15,301 bases of DNA from Actinomycetes bacterium (lineage in GTDB: Bacteria; Actinomycetota; Acidimicrobiia; Acidimicrobiales; SZUA-35), in the NCBI GenBank assembly GCA_024227975.1, contig JAAETV010000059.1, positions 1-15,301 of the forward strand, in the 5' to 3' direction. Position numbers and translations under genes: made by a program. Under the pieces are notes generated by a model, which searched no databases, had not been told where the DNA came from, and worked only from the letters and a program-made list of their open reading frames with translations. Of this stretch, positions 5,448 through 11,083 are shown one piece after another. Each line of letters begins with the position of its first letter. Within the stretch, counting starts at the first letter, position 1.

Positions 5448-7883
5448 ATGGCAGACCACGATGGACCTGCGACGTTCGATGGCGAGGGCTCGCTACGGGT
5501 GTTGCTAGAGGACGTTCGGACGAAACCGGCGCGCAACGTGGTCTTCGCCGCCGCGGCCGACGATCCCCGGGCCCGACGCCCGGCCGATCTGATGAGGCTG
5601 GTGGTGTCAGCCGCGATTCTGCTCTACGCGGCCGGTGCCTTCGAGGGCGGGAACGATCTGGACACACGGGTTGCGGGGGCATTCTCTGAGGGTCTTCCAA
5701 GCTGGATCAGCGCACCGCTCACGATCGTGTTCATCCTCGGAGGCCTCTACTCAGCGGTACTGCTCGTGGCCATTCTGGTCTTCGGGTCGGGGCGGGCCGC
5801 GGTGGCCCGCGACATGTTCCTGGCTGGCATCCTTGCCGCTGGCCTGGCCATTGGTGCGTCTCTGGTGGTCGGGTCCGGTTGGCCGGACATGCTTCCCGAG
5901 ATGTTGGGGTGGGAGGGGGTTCCCTCATACCCGGTTCTCCGCCTGGCGCTGGCCACCGCACTTATCCGGGTCGCCCACCCCTACTTGACTGTATCGATGC
6001 GCCACGTTGGAGGCCGCCTTCTCGGCGGGATGGTGATCGCCTCGCTCCTCCTCGGCTATGGCACGGTCACATCGATCATCGGTGGGATCGCGCTGGGGGT
6101 GGGCTCTGCGGCGGCCGTGCACCTGGTTTTCGGATCGGGACTGGGCATCCCCAGCCTGGTCCGAATCGGCCACGACCTGGCCACCATAGGGATCGAGATC
6201 ATCAGCGTCGAGTACCTCGCCCAGCAGCCGATCGGGGCAACCCTCGTTCGGGCCGAGACGACATCGGGCGATGTCGTCTTGGTCAAGATCTACGGCCGTG
6301 ATGCCCTAGACACGGCGATCGTCGCTCGGGCCTGGCGGGCGCTGTGGTACCGCGACTCCCACCGGGCCATCTCGGCGACCGGCCTCCAGCAGGTCGAACA
6401 TGAGAGCCTCATGCTCCTCGAAGGCAAGCGGGCAGCGGGGGCCGTGCCCGAGCTGATGGCATGGGGACCGAGTGATTCCGGCGATGCGCTCGTGGCAGTC
6501 AAAAGGCTCGAGGGCGAGCAGCTCGCCACGCTGGCCGGAGACCGGATCGATGGCTCGACACTCGTCCAGTGCTGGCATGCCCTCCTCAGCCTCCATGATG
6601 GTGGAATCGCCCACCGGAATATCGACACCCGGCGAATCATCGTCACCGACGACGGCATGGTCCTCGGCGATCTCTCCAGCGCTGCGATGTCATCAGACCC
6701 GCTCATGCGGGCCACCGACCTGGCCCAGATGCTGGTGGCGACTGCAGTGGTCGGGGGGCTGGAGAATGCCATCGACGCGGCGCGCCAGGTCATCGGCGAC
6801 GACGGGCTGTTGGCCGCTCTGCCCCTGGTCCAAGCCAGCGCCCTGCCCGCAACGCTCCAGAGTGATGTGAAGGCAAGCGAGCTCAAGCTCAAGGATGTGC
6901 GGGCTGCCATTTCCGAAGCTGTCGGGACCGAACCACCACCACTCGCACAGTTGGCCAGGGTCACATGGGGCAACGTGATCATGGTCACCCTGACCCTCAT
7001 TGCTGCGTCAGCGCTGATCAGCTCATTCGCCGACATCGGATTCGACACGATCGCTGACGAGGTCGCCGACGCCAGTTGGGCCTGGATCATCGCTGCGCTC
7101 GTCTTGGCCCAACTCACCAACGTCGGCGAATGGATCAGCCTCACCGGGCTCGTCCCCCTAGTTCCGTTCGGGCCGACCTTCCGCTTCCGTTACGCGATCG
7201 CGTTCATCTCCCTCGCCGTGCCATCTGAGGCGGGGGCTATCACGATGAACATCCGCTATATGCAGAAACAGGGGGTGCCGTGGGCTGCCGCCGTTGCCCA
7301 GGGACCACTGCTGACCATCTTCTCCAAGGGCTTCGACATCATCTTGTTGATCCTCAGTGCCAGGATCATCGGTGAGACCGTCGAGCTCGACGATGTCGAC
7401 AGCGGACCGGTGCTGCGGATCATCATCCTGGTAGTGGTGCTTGCCATCCTGGGAGTGATCGTCACCCTGGTGGTACCGAAGCTCCGCAATATGGTGATCC
7501 CGCCCATCAAGGAAGGATTCGCCGCGGTACGGGAATCAGTCACCGATCCCGACCGACTCCTGCGTATTGCGTCCGGCACTATCGTCCAGCGTCTCCTGTT
7601 CGCTATGACGCTGACGGCCGCCGCCCAAGCCTTCAATGGTTCGGTGACCTTCACCGAGGCCATCTTCATCAACAGCCTCGTATCGCTGGTCCTCGGGTTC
7701 ATGCCCGTGCCGGGCGGCATCGGCGTCGGTGAAGCAGCACTGACCGCAGGGCTCACAGCCGTCGGCATGCCGGAGGGCGCCGCACTTGCCGCCGCTGTTA
7801 CCCACCGGATGGTGACCACCTACCTCCCACCCATCTACGGCTGGTACACAACCCGCTGGCTCACCGACAACGACTACCTCTGA
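5448..7883 (+). CDS. Large membrane protein: membrane block + kinase-like domain + YbhN/MprF-type flippase domain
   Basis: The 811-residue protein has three parts. Residues 1-245 include about six hydrophobic segments. Residues 250-480 form a protein-kinase-like domain: VAIK-type Lys280 (LVKIYG), a helix C-like Glu (VEHE, 317-319) and the catalytic-loop segment HDGGIAHRNIDTRRIIV (383-399). There HRD reads HRN (Asn391) and the loop Asn is Arg396, while a DFG-like Asp survives as Asp408-Leu-Ser. Catalysis is therefore likely lost, though nucleotide or polymer binding may remain. Residues 510-811 match the lysylphosphatidylglycerol synthase TM / UPF0104 (YbhN, AglD) family, with the signature PVPGGIGVGEAAL (753-765); these proteins are proposed to move or modify lipid-linked substrates. 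Similar fusions are known among mycobacterial homologues. A weak AGG lies about 6 nt before the ATG. Its 3' end overlaps the convergent yrdB-like gene by 10 nt. Confidence 0.85.
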   Translation: MADHDGPATFDGEGSLRVLLEDVRTKPARNVVFAAAADDPRARRPADLMRLVVSAAILLYAAGAFEGGNDLDTRVAGAFSEGLPSWISAPLTIVFILGGLYSAVLLVAILVFGSGRAAVARDMFLAGILAAGLAIGASLVVGSGWPDMLPEMLGWEGVPSYPVLRLALATALIRVAHPYLTVSMRHVGGRLLGGMVIASLLLGYGTVTSIIGGIALGVGSAAAVHLVFGSGLGIPSLVRIGHDLATIGIEIISVEYLAQQPIGATLVRAETTSGDVVLVKIYGRDALDTAIVARAWRALWYRDSHRAISATGLQQVEHESLMLLEGKRAAGAVPELMAWGPSDSGDALVAVKRLEGEQLATLAGDRIDGSTLVQCWHALLSLHDGGIAHRNIDTRRIIVTDDGMVLGDLSSAAMSSDPLMRATDLAQMLVATAVVGGLENAIDAARQVIGDDGLLAALPLVQASALPATLQSDVKASELKLKDVRAAISEAVGTEPPPLAQLARVTWGNVIMVTLTLIAASALISSFADIGFDTIADEVADASWAWIIAALVLAQLTNVGEWISLTGLVPLVPFGPTFRFRYAIAFISLAVPSEAGAITMNIRYMQKQGVPWAAAVAQGPLLTIFSKGFDIILLILSARIIGETVELDDVDSGPVLRIIILVVVLAILGVIVTLVVPKLRNMVIPPIKEGFAAVRESVTDPDRLLRIASGTIVQRLLFAMTLTAAAQAFNGSVTFTEAIFINSLVSLVLGFMPVPGGIGVGEAALTAGLTAVGMPEGAALAAAVTHRMVTTYLPPIYGWYTTRWLTDNDYL

Positions 7884-8269
7884 GCCGGAGCCGGCCGGCT
7901 CAGGAGCCAGTGCACTCGGGCTCGACCGACCGTGTAGTGCACGACGGTCAGGACAGCGAAGGCGGCACCGATCACCGGGTAGCCGGCGACGCCGTAGGCA
8001 ACCCCGCCGCTCCCGAGCACGAGCAGTTCGATCAGGAGGCGAACCCAGCCGGGGACCTCGATCGGTGCTTGACCAGAGCGGCTCGGGTCGTCGAGCACAT
8101 TGAACACGCCCCAGAGGGCGGCGGCCGCCAGCGGTGCGATCATCACGGCGATCGAGCGGGCAGCTCCCTCGGTCTGGTTCCAGGCTGCGATACCTAGACC
8201 GGTCAGTGCAGCGATCTCCAGACCGAGCCGGAGGGCAAGGTTCCATGATCGCATTTTGGGAGGATTCAT
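7874..8269 (-). CDS. YrdB family protein (DUF2568), small integral membrane protein
   Basis: The 131-residue protein has about four transmembrane segments and the DUF2568/YrdB pattern: an N-terminal NLALRLGLEIAALTGLG, a MIAPLAAAALWGVF block and a C-terminal hydrophobic helix pair. Its biochemical role is unknown. The family start usually matches the internal Met6 (8254), so either ATG could be used; neither has a strong ribosome-binding site. It is the last gene of a minus-strand set with the CGNR regulator (64-nt gap) and the 69-residue protein. Its stop lies inside the 3' end of the convergent flippase gene (10-nt overlap). Confidence 0.85.
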   Translation of the reverse strand: MNPPKMRSWNLALRLGLEIAALTGLGIAAWNQTEGAARSIAVMIAPLAAAALWGVFNVLDDPSRSGQAPIEVPGWVRLLIELLVLGSGGVAYGVAGYPVIGAAFAVLTVVHYTVGRARVHWLLSRPAPAQR

Positions 8270-8333
8270 GAGCTATGTCCGATCGTTGCATCGGTCAAGG
8301 CCTTCCCGGCGACTCAGGCTACCCGCGTGGGCT

Positions 8334-8909
8334 TCAGGACTCGTCCTGGTCACATGGCTCCGGGGCCTCGTGGTGGTGGCGTTGGCGGTAGGCGCGGGCG
8401 TTGATGACATTGCCGCAGGATTCCATCTCACACCACTTCTTCGATCGGTTCTTTGATTGGTCGAGGAACATCCATTGGCAGGTGTCGTTGGCGCACCCTT
8501 TGAGCCGCCGGAAGCTGCCGTCCACCATTGAGGCGTAGAGGATCGAGAACAGTTGCCCGAAGGTCCGCTGGATGCCTTCGCCAAGGACTCGGAGGTCGAC
8601 CTGCCCATCAGGATCCAGGTGTACGCCCAGCGAAGCCTCGGCCCCGAACCGGTTCAGCGTGGCGATCGCCGCCGGATCGAGCGGGATAGCACCGTTGGCC
8701 AAGGCGAGTGCTCGTATCGCTTCACGGAATTCGAGCGTCTCACTATGGCCCCGGTCATCGATTGTTTCGTCCGCTGCCAGCAGAGATTGGGCCACTAGCC
8801 AATCACGCAGCCTCTCGGGAGTATCCAGCTCGTCAAGTTGGGTATCGAGATCGAAGGTATTCACGAACGACTGCAACAACTCCAGATCAGGCACTGCTGG
8901 TTCGCTCAT
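8334..8909 (-). CDS. CGNR zinc finger / ABATE-domain transcriptional regulator (second copy)
   Basis: The 191-residue protein has an acidic helical N-terminal ABATE-like domain (about 1-130) and a C-terminal zinc finger: Cys139-x4-Cys144 (CANDTC), a basic bridge QSKNRSKKW, Cys160-x4-Cys165, and CGN followed by VINARAYRQRH. The retained CGN and basic helix fit the zf-CGNR DNA-binding module better than the copy at 735-1292, which reads CASR. The ATG at 8909 lies 39 nt after the stop of the 69-residue protein gene and the gene is followed by the yrdB-like gene, so all three are probably co-transcribed. A three-copy repeat array sits in the promoter region upstream, giving a clear candidate for self-regulation. 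The inducing ligand is unknown. Confidence 0.9.
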   Translation of the reverse strand: MSEPAVPDLELLQSFVNTFDLDTQLDELDTPERLRDWLVAQSLLAADETIDDRGHSETLEFREAIRALALANGAIPLDPAAIATLNRFGAEASLGVHLDPDGQVDLRVLGEGIQRTFGQLFSILYASMVDGSFRRLKGCANDTCQWMFLDQSKNRSKKWCEMESCGNVINARAYRQRHHHEAPEPCDQDES

Positions 8910-8948
8910 GTCATTCTCGTCTCGGACGGCCCACGTGTCCCCCCAGTG

Positions 8949-9158
8949 TTAGCAGGTGGAGACCGGCCCCGTCTGGGCGATTGGGCTGGGCTGGAGCCTC
9001 TCACCAATACCGATCAGCCAACTCCCGGCCGTACTCTGGATCCTGGTTGAGCTACTGATCGCGGGCTTGAACTGACGAGCGAGTCGATACTGGTCAGCCT
9101 CCCGGCGGCGGTCTGCTATGCGGGTTTGGGCTAGGTCATAGGTTGCGATGAGGGTCAT
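8949..9158 (-). CDS. Small 69-residue protein heading the CGNR/yrdB module
   Basis: The ATG at 9158 has a strong Shine-Dalgarno on the minus strand (GGAGGAGA, ending about 5 nt before the start), and a consensus promoter lies about 40 nt upstream, so translation is well supported despite the short length. The N-terminal half (MTLIATYDLAQTRIADRRRE) is charged and helical; the Arg/Glu-rich run through about residue 28 suggests an amphipathic helix. The C-terminal half is Ser/Thr/Pro-rich and ends in Cys. There is no signal peptide or membrane segment, and I do not recognise a characterised family. As the first gene of a set with a CGNR regulator and a YrdB membrane protein, it may be a small regulatory or adaptor protein; that is inference from position only. 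Confidence 0.7.
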   Translation of the reverse strand: MTLIATYDLAQTRIADRRREADQYRLARQFKPAISSSTRIQSTAGSWLIGIGERLQPSPIAQTGPVSTC

Positions 9159-9197
9159 GTCGCTTCTCCTCCGTCAGGCTCTCTGTCACTACCTATT

Positions 9198-9227
9198 AGG
9201 TTACACTGGTGATGCGTCAGGAGTCAA
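9198..9227 (-). promoter_or_regulatory. Sigma-70-type promoter for the small protein/CGNR/yrdB module
   Basis: Read on the minus strand, TTGACT (9227-9222) and TAACCT (9203-9198) are separated by 18 bp. The predicted start of transcription near 9190 gives a leader of about 32 nt that contains the strong ribosome-binding site before 9158. Repeat copy 1 of the 31-bp array occupies the -35/-10 spacer, so a protein bound to it would compete with RNA polymerase. Confidence 0.6.
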
Positions 9228-9280
9228 GGGATTTAACTGGTGACGCATCAGTGGTCAGGCAGTTTAACTAGTGATGCAGG
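9201..9280. repeat. Three-copy operator-like direct repeat with a 31-bp period
   Basis: The copies are TTACACTGGTGATGCGTCAG (9201-9220), TTAACTGGTGACGCATCAG (9233-9251) and TTAACTAGTGATGCAGG (9264-9280). Aligned at ACTGGTGAYGC they begin at 9205, 9236 and 9267, exactly 31 bp apart, about three helical turns, so bound proteins would sit on one face of the DNA. Each full copy contains the near-palindrome TGAYGCRTCA, and the cores of copies 1 and 2 (9210-9219 and 9241-9250) are exact reverse complements. Copy 3 lacks the right half. The array overlaps the promoter of the CGNR module, so that CGNR protein is the first candidate ligand. Confidence 0.75.
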
Positions 9281-9332
9281 CTCTGGGGGTTGGAGGCATC
9301 CACGACGGCCGAGAGCGGCGCTTCAGGTCACC

Positions 9333-10451
9333 TCAGCCGTTGAGGAACGATTTGACCAAGACTGGGTCGGAGAACCCCTTCACCATGCGGCGGCCTGCTG
9401 GTTCGAACTCACAGCCGGTGGCCGCTCGGGCCACTTCATCGGTGACGAGCAGCTCCTGGGGCACCGCCTCGTCGACGAGCCTCGATGCGAGATTGACGAC
9501 CGACCCGTAGTAGTCACCACCACGGAGGAGGACATTGCCGTAGGCCAAACCGCCGCGCGGGATCACATCACGGCCAAAGAACTCGAAACCCGACAGCAGA
9601 TCATTTGCGGCCAGGCATGCGGCATCGGCGTTGGGTGAGACCAGCATCACCTCGTCACCGATCAGCTTCACCACTCGTGCACCGGCGGCAGTCACCAGCT
9701 GATGAGCCCGGCCTTCGAACTCCCGAACGAACACACCGAGCTCCTGGGGCGACATGTCTGCCGACAGGGCAGTGAAGCCAACAAGGTCTACGAACCCGAC
9801 GGCGTAGCGGTACTCGAACCGCTCATCATCCCCAATCGCCGCCCCCCGGGTCCGCTCGATCGCCTGGATCGCATGGCGTCTCAGGAGAGAATTGAGATTG
9901 GCCCCAACACTGCTTTCGAGCAGGCCAGCGGCCTCGTGTGACTGCTGGGCGTTGACGAGCTCACTGCCACCGGCCTTTATGTGCGGCGACTCGATGTCCT
10001 GCAGGAACAGCGAAACGGACGCTTCCGCTATCCGAGCGACTGACGACCCGACGACCCGCAACGCCGCCATGGCTTCATCCCGCGAGAACATCGACATGAG
10101 GGTGCCAAGGGCGGCCAGAGTCCTTGCATCATCAGCCGTGAAGCCGATCTCTCCTTCCGGAGCATCGTCGACTGGAACCATCCCGACTGCGTTCGCTGCT
10201 TCGTCGAAGTCATCGGGTGACAACCCCGACAATTCGAGCGCCTCACTTCTCGCCACCAACTCGCCCGCTCGTAGAAGTCGATCGGTTGGCAGCGATGCCA
10301 GATCCATCGAGGAAATGTCATTGGCACGCTGCATCTCCTCGATCGTGAAGCCCTCAGCGTCCAGCCAATGGAGCAAGCCCAACTGACCTCCATCCACATC
10401 GAGGACTGGGTCATACAGTCCCGCTGCTTCGAAATCCTCTGCTGTCGGCAT
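9333..10451 (-). CDS. Class III adenylate cyclase with N-terminal regulatory domain
   Basis: The 372-residue protein resembles mycobacterial Rv1264/Rv2212-type cyclases: an all-helical N-terminal domain (about 1-200) followed by a class III catalytic domain (about 212-372). The catalytic residues can all be read: metal-binding Asp222 (FVDLVGFT) and Asp266 (KLIGDEVM), the adenine-selecting pair Lys262 and Asp313 (GGDYYGS), and transition-state Asn320 and Arg324 (VVNLASR). It should form an active homodimer making cAMP from ATP in the cytoplasm. In Rv1264 the N-terminal domain is autoinhibitory and pH-responsive; whether that applies here is inference. There is no membrane segment. A TAGCCT -10 box 6 nt before the ATG suggests a leaderless message. 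It lies upstream of the CGNR module on the same strand, 174 nt away. Confidence 0.92.
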   Translation of the reverse strand: MPTAEDFEAAGLYDPVLDVDGGQLGLLHWLDAEGFTIEEMQRANDISSMDLASLPTDRLLRAGELVARSEALELSGLSPDDFDEAANAVGMVPVDDAPEGEIGFTADDARTLAALGTLMSMFSRDEAMAALRVVGSSVARIAEASVSLFLQDIESPHIKAGGSELVNAQQSHEAAGLLESSVGANLNSLLRRHAIQAIERTRGAAIGDDERFEYRYAVGFVDLVGFTALSADMSPQELGVFVREFEGRAHQLVTAAGARVVKLIGDEVMLVSPNADAACLAANDLLSGFEFFGRDVIPRGGLAYGNVLLRGGDYYGSVVNLASRLVDEAVPQELLVTDEVARAATGCEFEPAGRRMVKGFSDPVLVKSFLNG

Positions 10452-10457
10452 GGACCG

Positions 10458-10463
10458 AGGCTA
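10458..10463 (-). promoter_or_regulatory. -10 box (TAGCCT) of the leaderless cyclase promoter
   Basis: TAGCCT on the minus strand ends 6 nt before the ATG at 10451, and no Shine-Dalgarno precedes that ATG. The same hexamer serves the first CGNR gene. No clear -35 box was identified; the chimeric mutase relic ends about 34 bp upstream. Confidence 0.42.
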
Positions 10464-10496
10464 CGGCAGGCCAGGGACGCCACACAGCTCACCGAT

Positions 10497-10589
10497 TCTC
10501 GCATGCGTGGGGCGAGGTAGCGCACGCCACGATCGTGGGCGTCGTGGGTCGGCTTGGCCAGCAGCATTCCTGCTTCCTGAACCACGTTT
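10497..10589 (-). pseudogene. Chimeric relic of mutase large- and small-subunit genes
   Basis: Positions 10497-10566 match 10962-11031 (the 5' part of the small-subunit gene) at 67 of 70 bases. The adjoining 10556-10589 matches 12010-12043, an internal part of the large-subunit gene, at 30 of 34. The join falls on the 11-nt word GGCCAGCAGCA found in both parents. Read on the minus strand the relic encodes VVQEAGMLLAKPTHDAHDRG: the large-subunit VQEAGMLLA fused in frame to the small-subunit LLAKPTHDAHDRG. Homology ends sharply on both sides. It starts 50 nt after the small-subunit stop. It has no ribosome-binding site of note and is too short to be a functional mutase piece; it looks like the scar of a duplicated pair that lost about 1 kb between the shared words. 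Confidence 0.8.
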
Positions 10590-10639
10590 GTCGCTGTCCA
10601 ACTGGGTGACGTGCCGCCGCCTTCGGTGAGAAGCAGGGC

Positions 10640-11083
10640 CTATTCGGGGGAACCGTCGTGGTTGCGCGCATGCTCTCGGACGAACTGGATGGCGTCCTCT
10701 GCGGAGCTACCAGGGCCGAACACAGAAGCCAGGCCCCATGCCTCGAGGGTGGGAAGATCTCTCTTGCCGATGACCCCGCCGGCGATGACGACCACATCGT
10801 CGATCCCCTGGGCGGTGAGGCCGGCGAACAGGTCTTCGAAGACGGCCATGTGCCCGTGCGACGAACTGGAGACACCAATGACGTCGACATCTTCCTCGAT
10901 CGCGATTCTGACCAACTCCTCGGCCAGCAGAAACGTCACGAAGATGACCTCGAAGCCGGCATCTCGCATGCGTCGGGCGATGTAGCGCACGCCACGATCG
11001 TGAGCGTCGTGGGTCGGCTTGGCCAGCAGCACCCTTATCCGATAGTCGTCGGTTGTCACCTTGCTACCTGTTGCAGCGTTCAC
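10640..11083 (-). CDS. B12-binding small subunit of an acyl-CoA mutase
   Basis: The 147-residue protein is a single cobalamin-binding (Rossmann-like) domain with the base-off/His-on signature Asp26-x-His28-x2-Gly31 (THDAHDRG), in which His28 should be the lower cobalt ligand. The other expected elements follow: the SxL-type loop as VSSSSHGH (71-78) and the GG motif VIAGGVI (Gly102-Gly103). Length and order match the separate small subunits of isobutyryl-CoA and related two-subunit mutases. The GTG start at 11083 overlaps the large-subunit stop as GTGA, so the two are translationally coupled. It should dock onto the large-subunit TIM barrel and present adenosylcobalamin. The substrate depends on the large subunit, which is unusual. 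Confidence 0.92.
   Translation of the reverse strand: MNAATGSKVTTDDYRIRVLLAKPTHDAHDRGVRYIARRMRDAGFEVIFVTFLLAEELVRIAIEEDVDVIGVSSSSHGHMAVFEDLFAGLTAQGIDDVVVIAGGVIGKRDLPTLEAWGLASVFGPGSSAEDAIQFVREHARNHDGSPE

Noticed and set aside
5218..5508. A 96-codon open frame before and into the flippase gene.
   Set aside because: No ribosome-binding site, no motif, and it overlaps the flippase start in another frame.
6290..7144. A 284-codon open frame on the minus strand.
   Set aside because: It is antisense to the well-supported flippase fusion; Ser/Ala-rich with no recognisable motif, as is common in GC-rich DNA.
9201..9280. The repeats considered as a CRISPR array.
   Set aside because: Copies are only 17-20 bp, degenerate, with 12-bp gaps, and there are no cas genes; their placement over a promoter fits operators.
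9331..9345. CCTCA/TGAGG inverted repeat over the cyclase stop codon.
   Set aside because: Five-base arms inside the coding end with no T-run; expected by chance.
10028..10585. An open minus-strand frame starting in the chimeric relic and running into the cyclase gene.
   Set aside because: Only its first 30 or so residues match the mutase subunits; the rest is a shifted frame of the cyclase. It is treated as a relic, not a gene.
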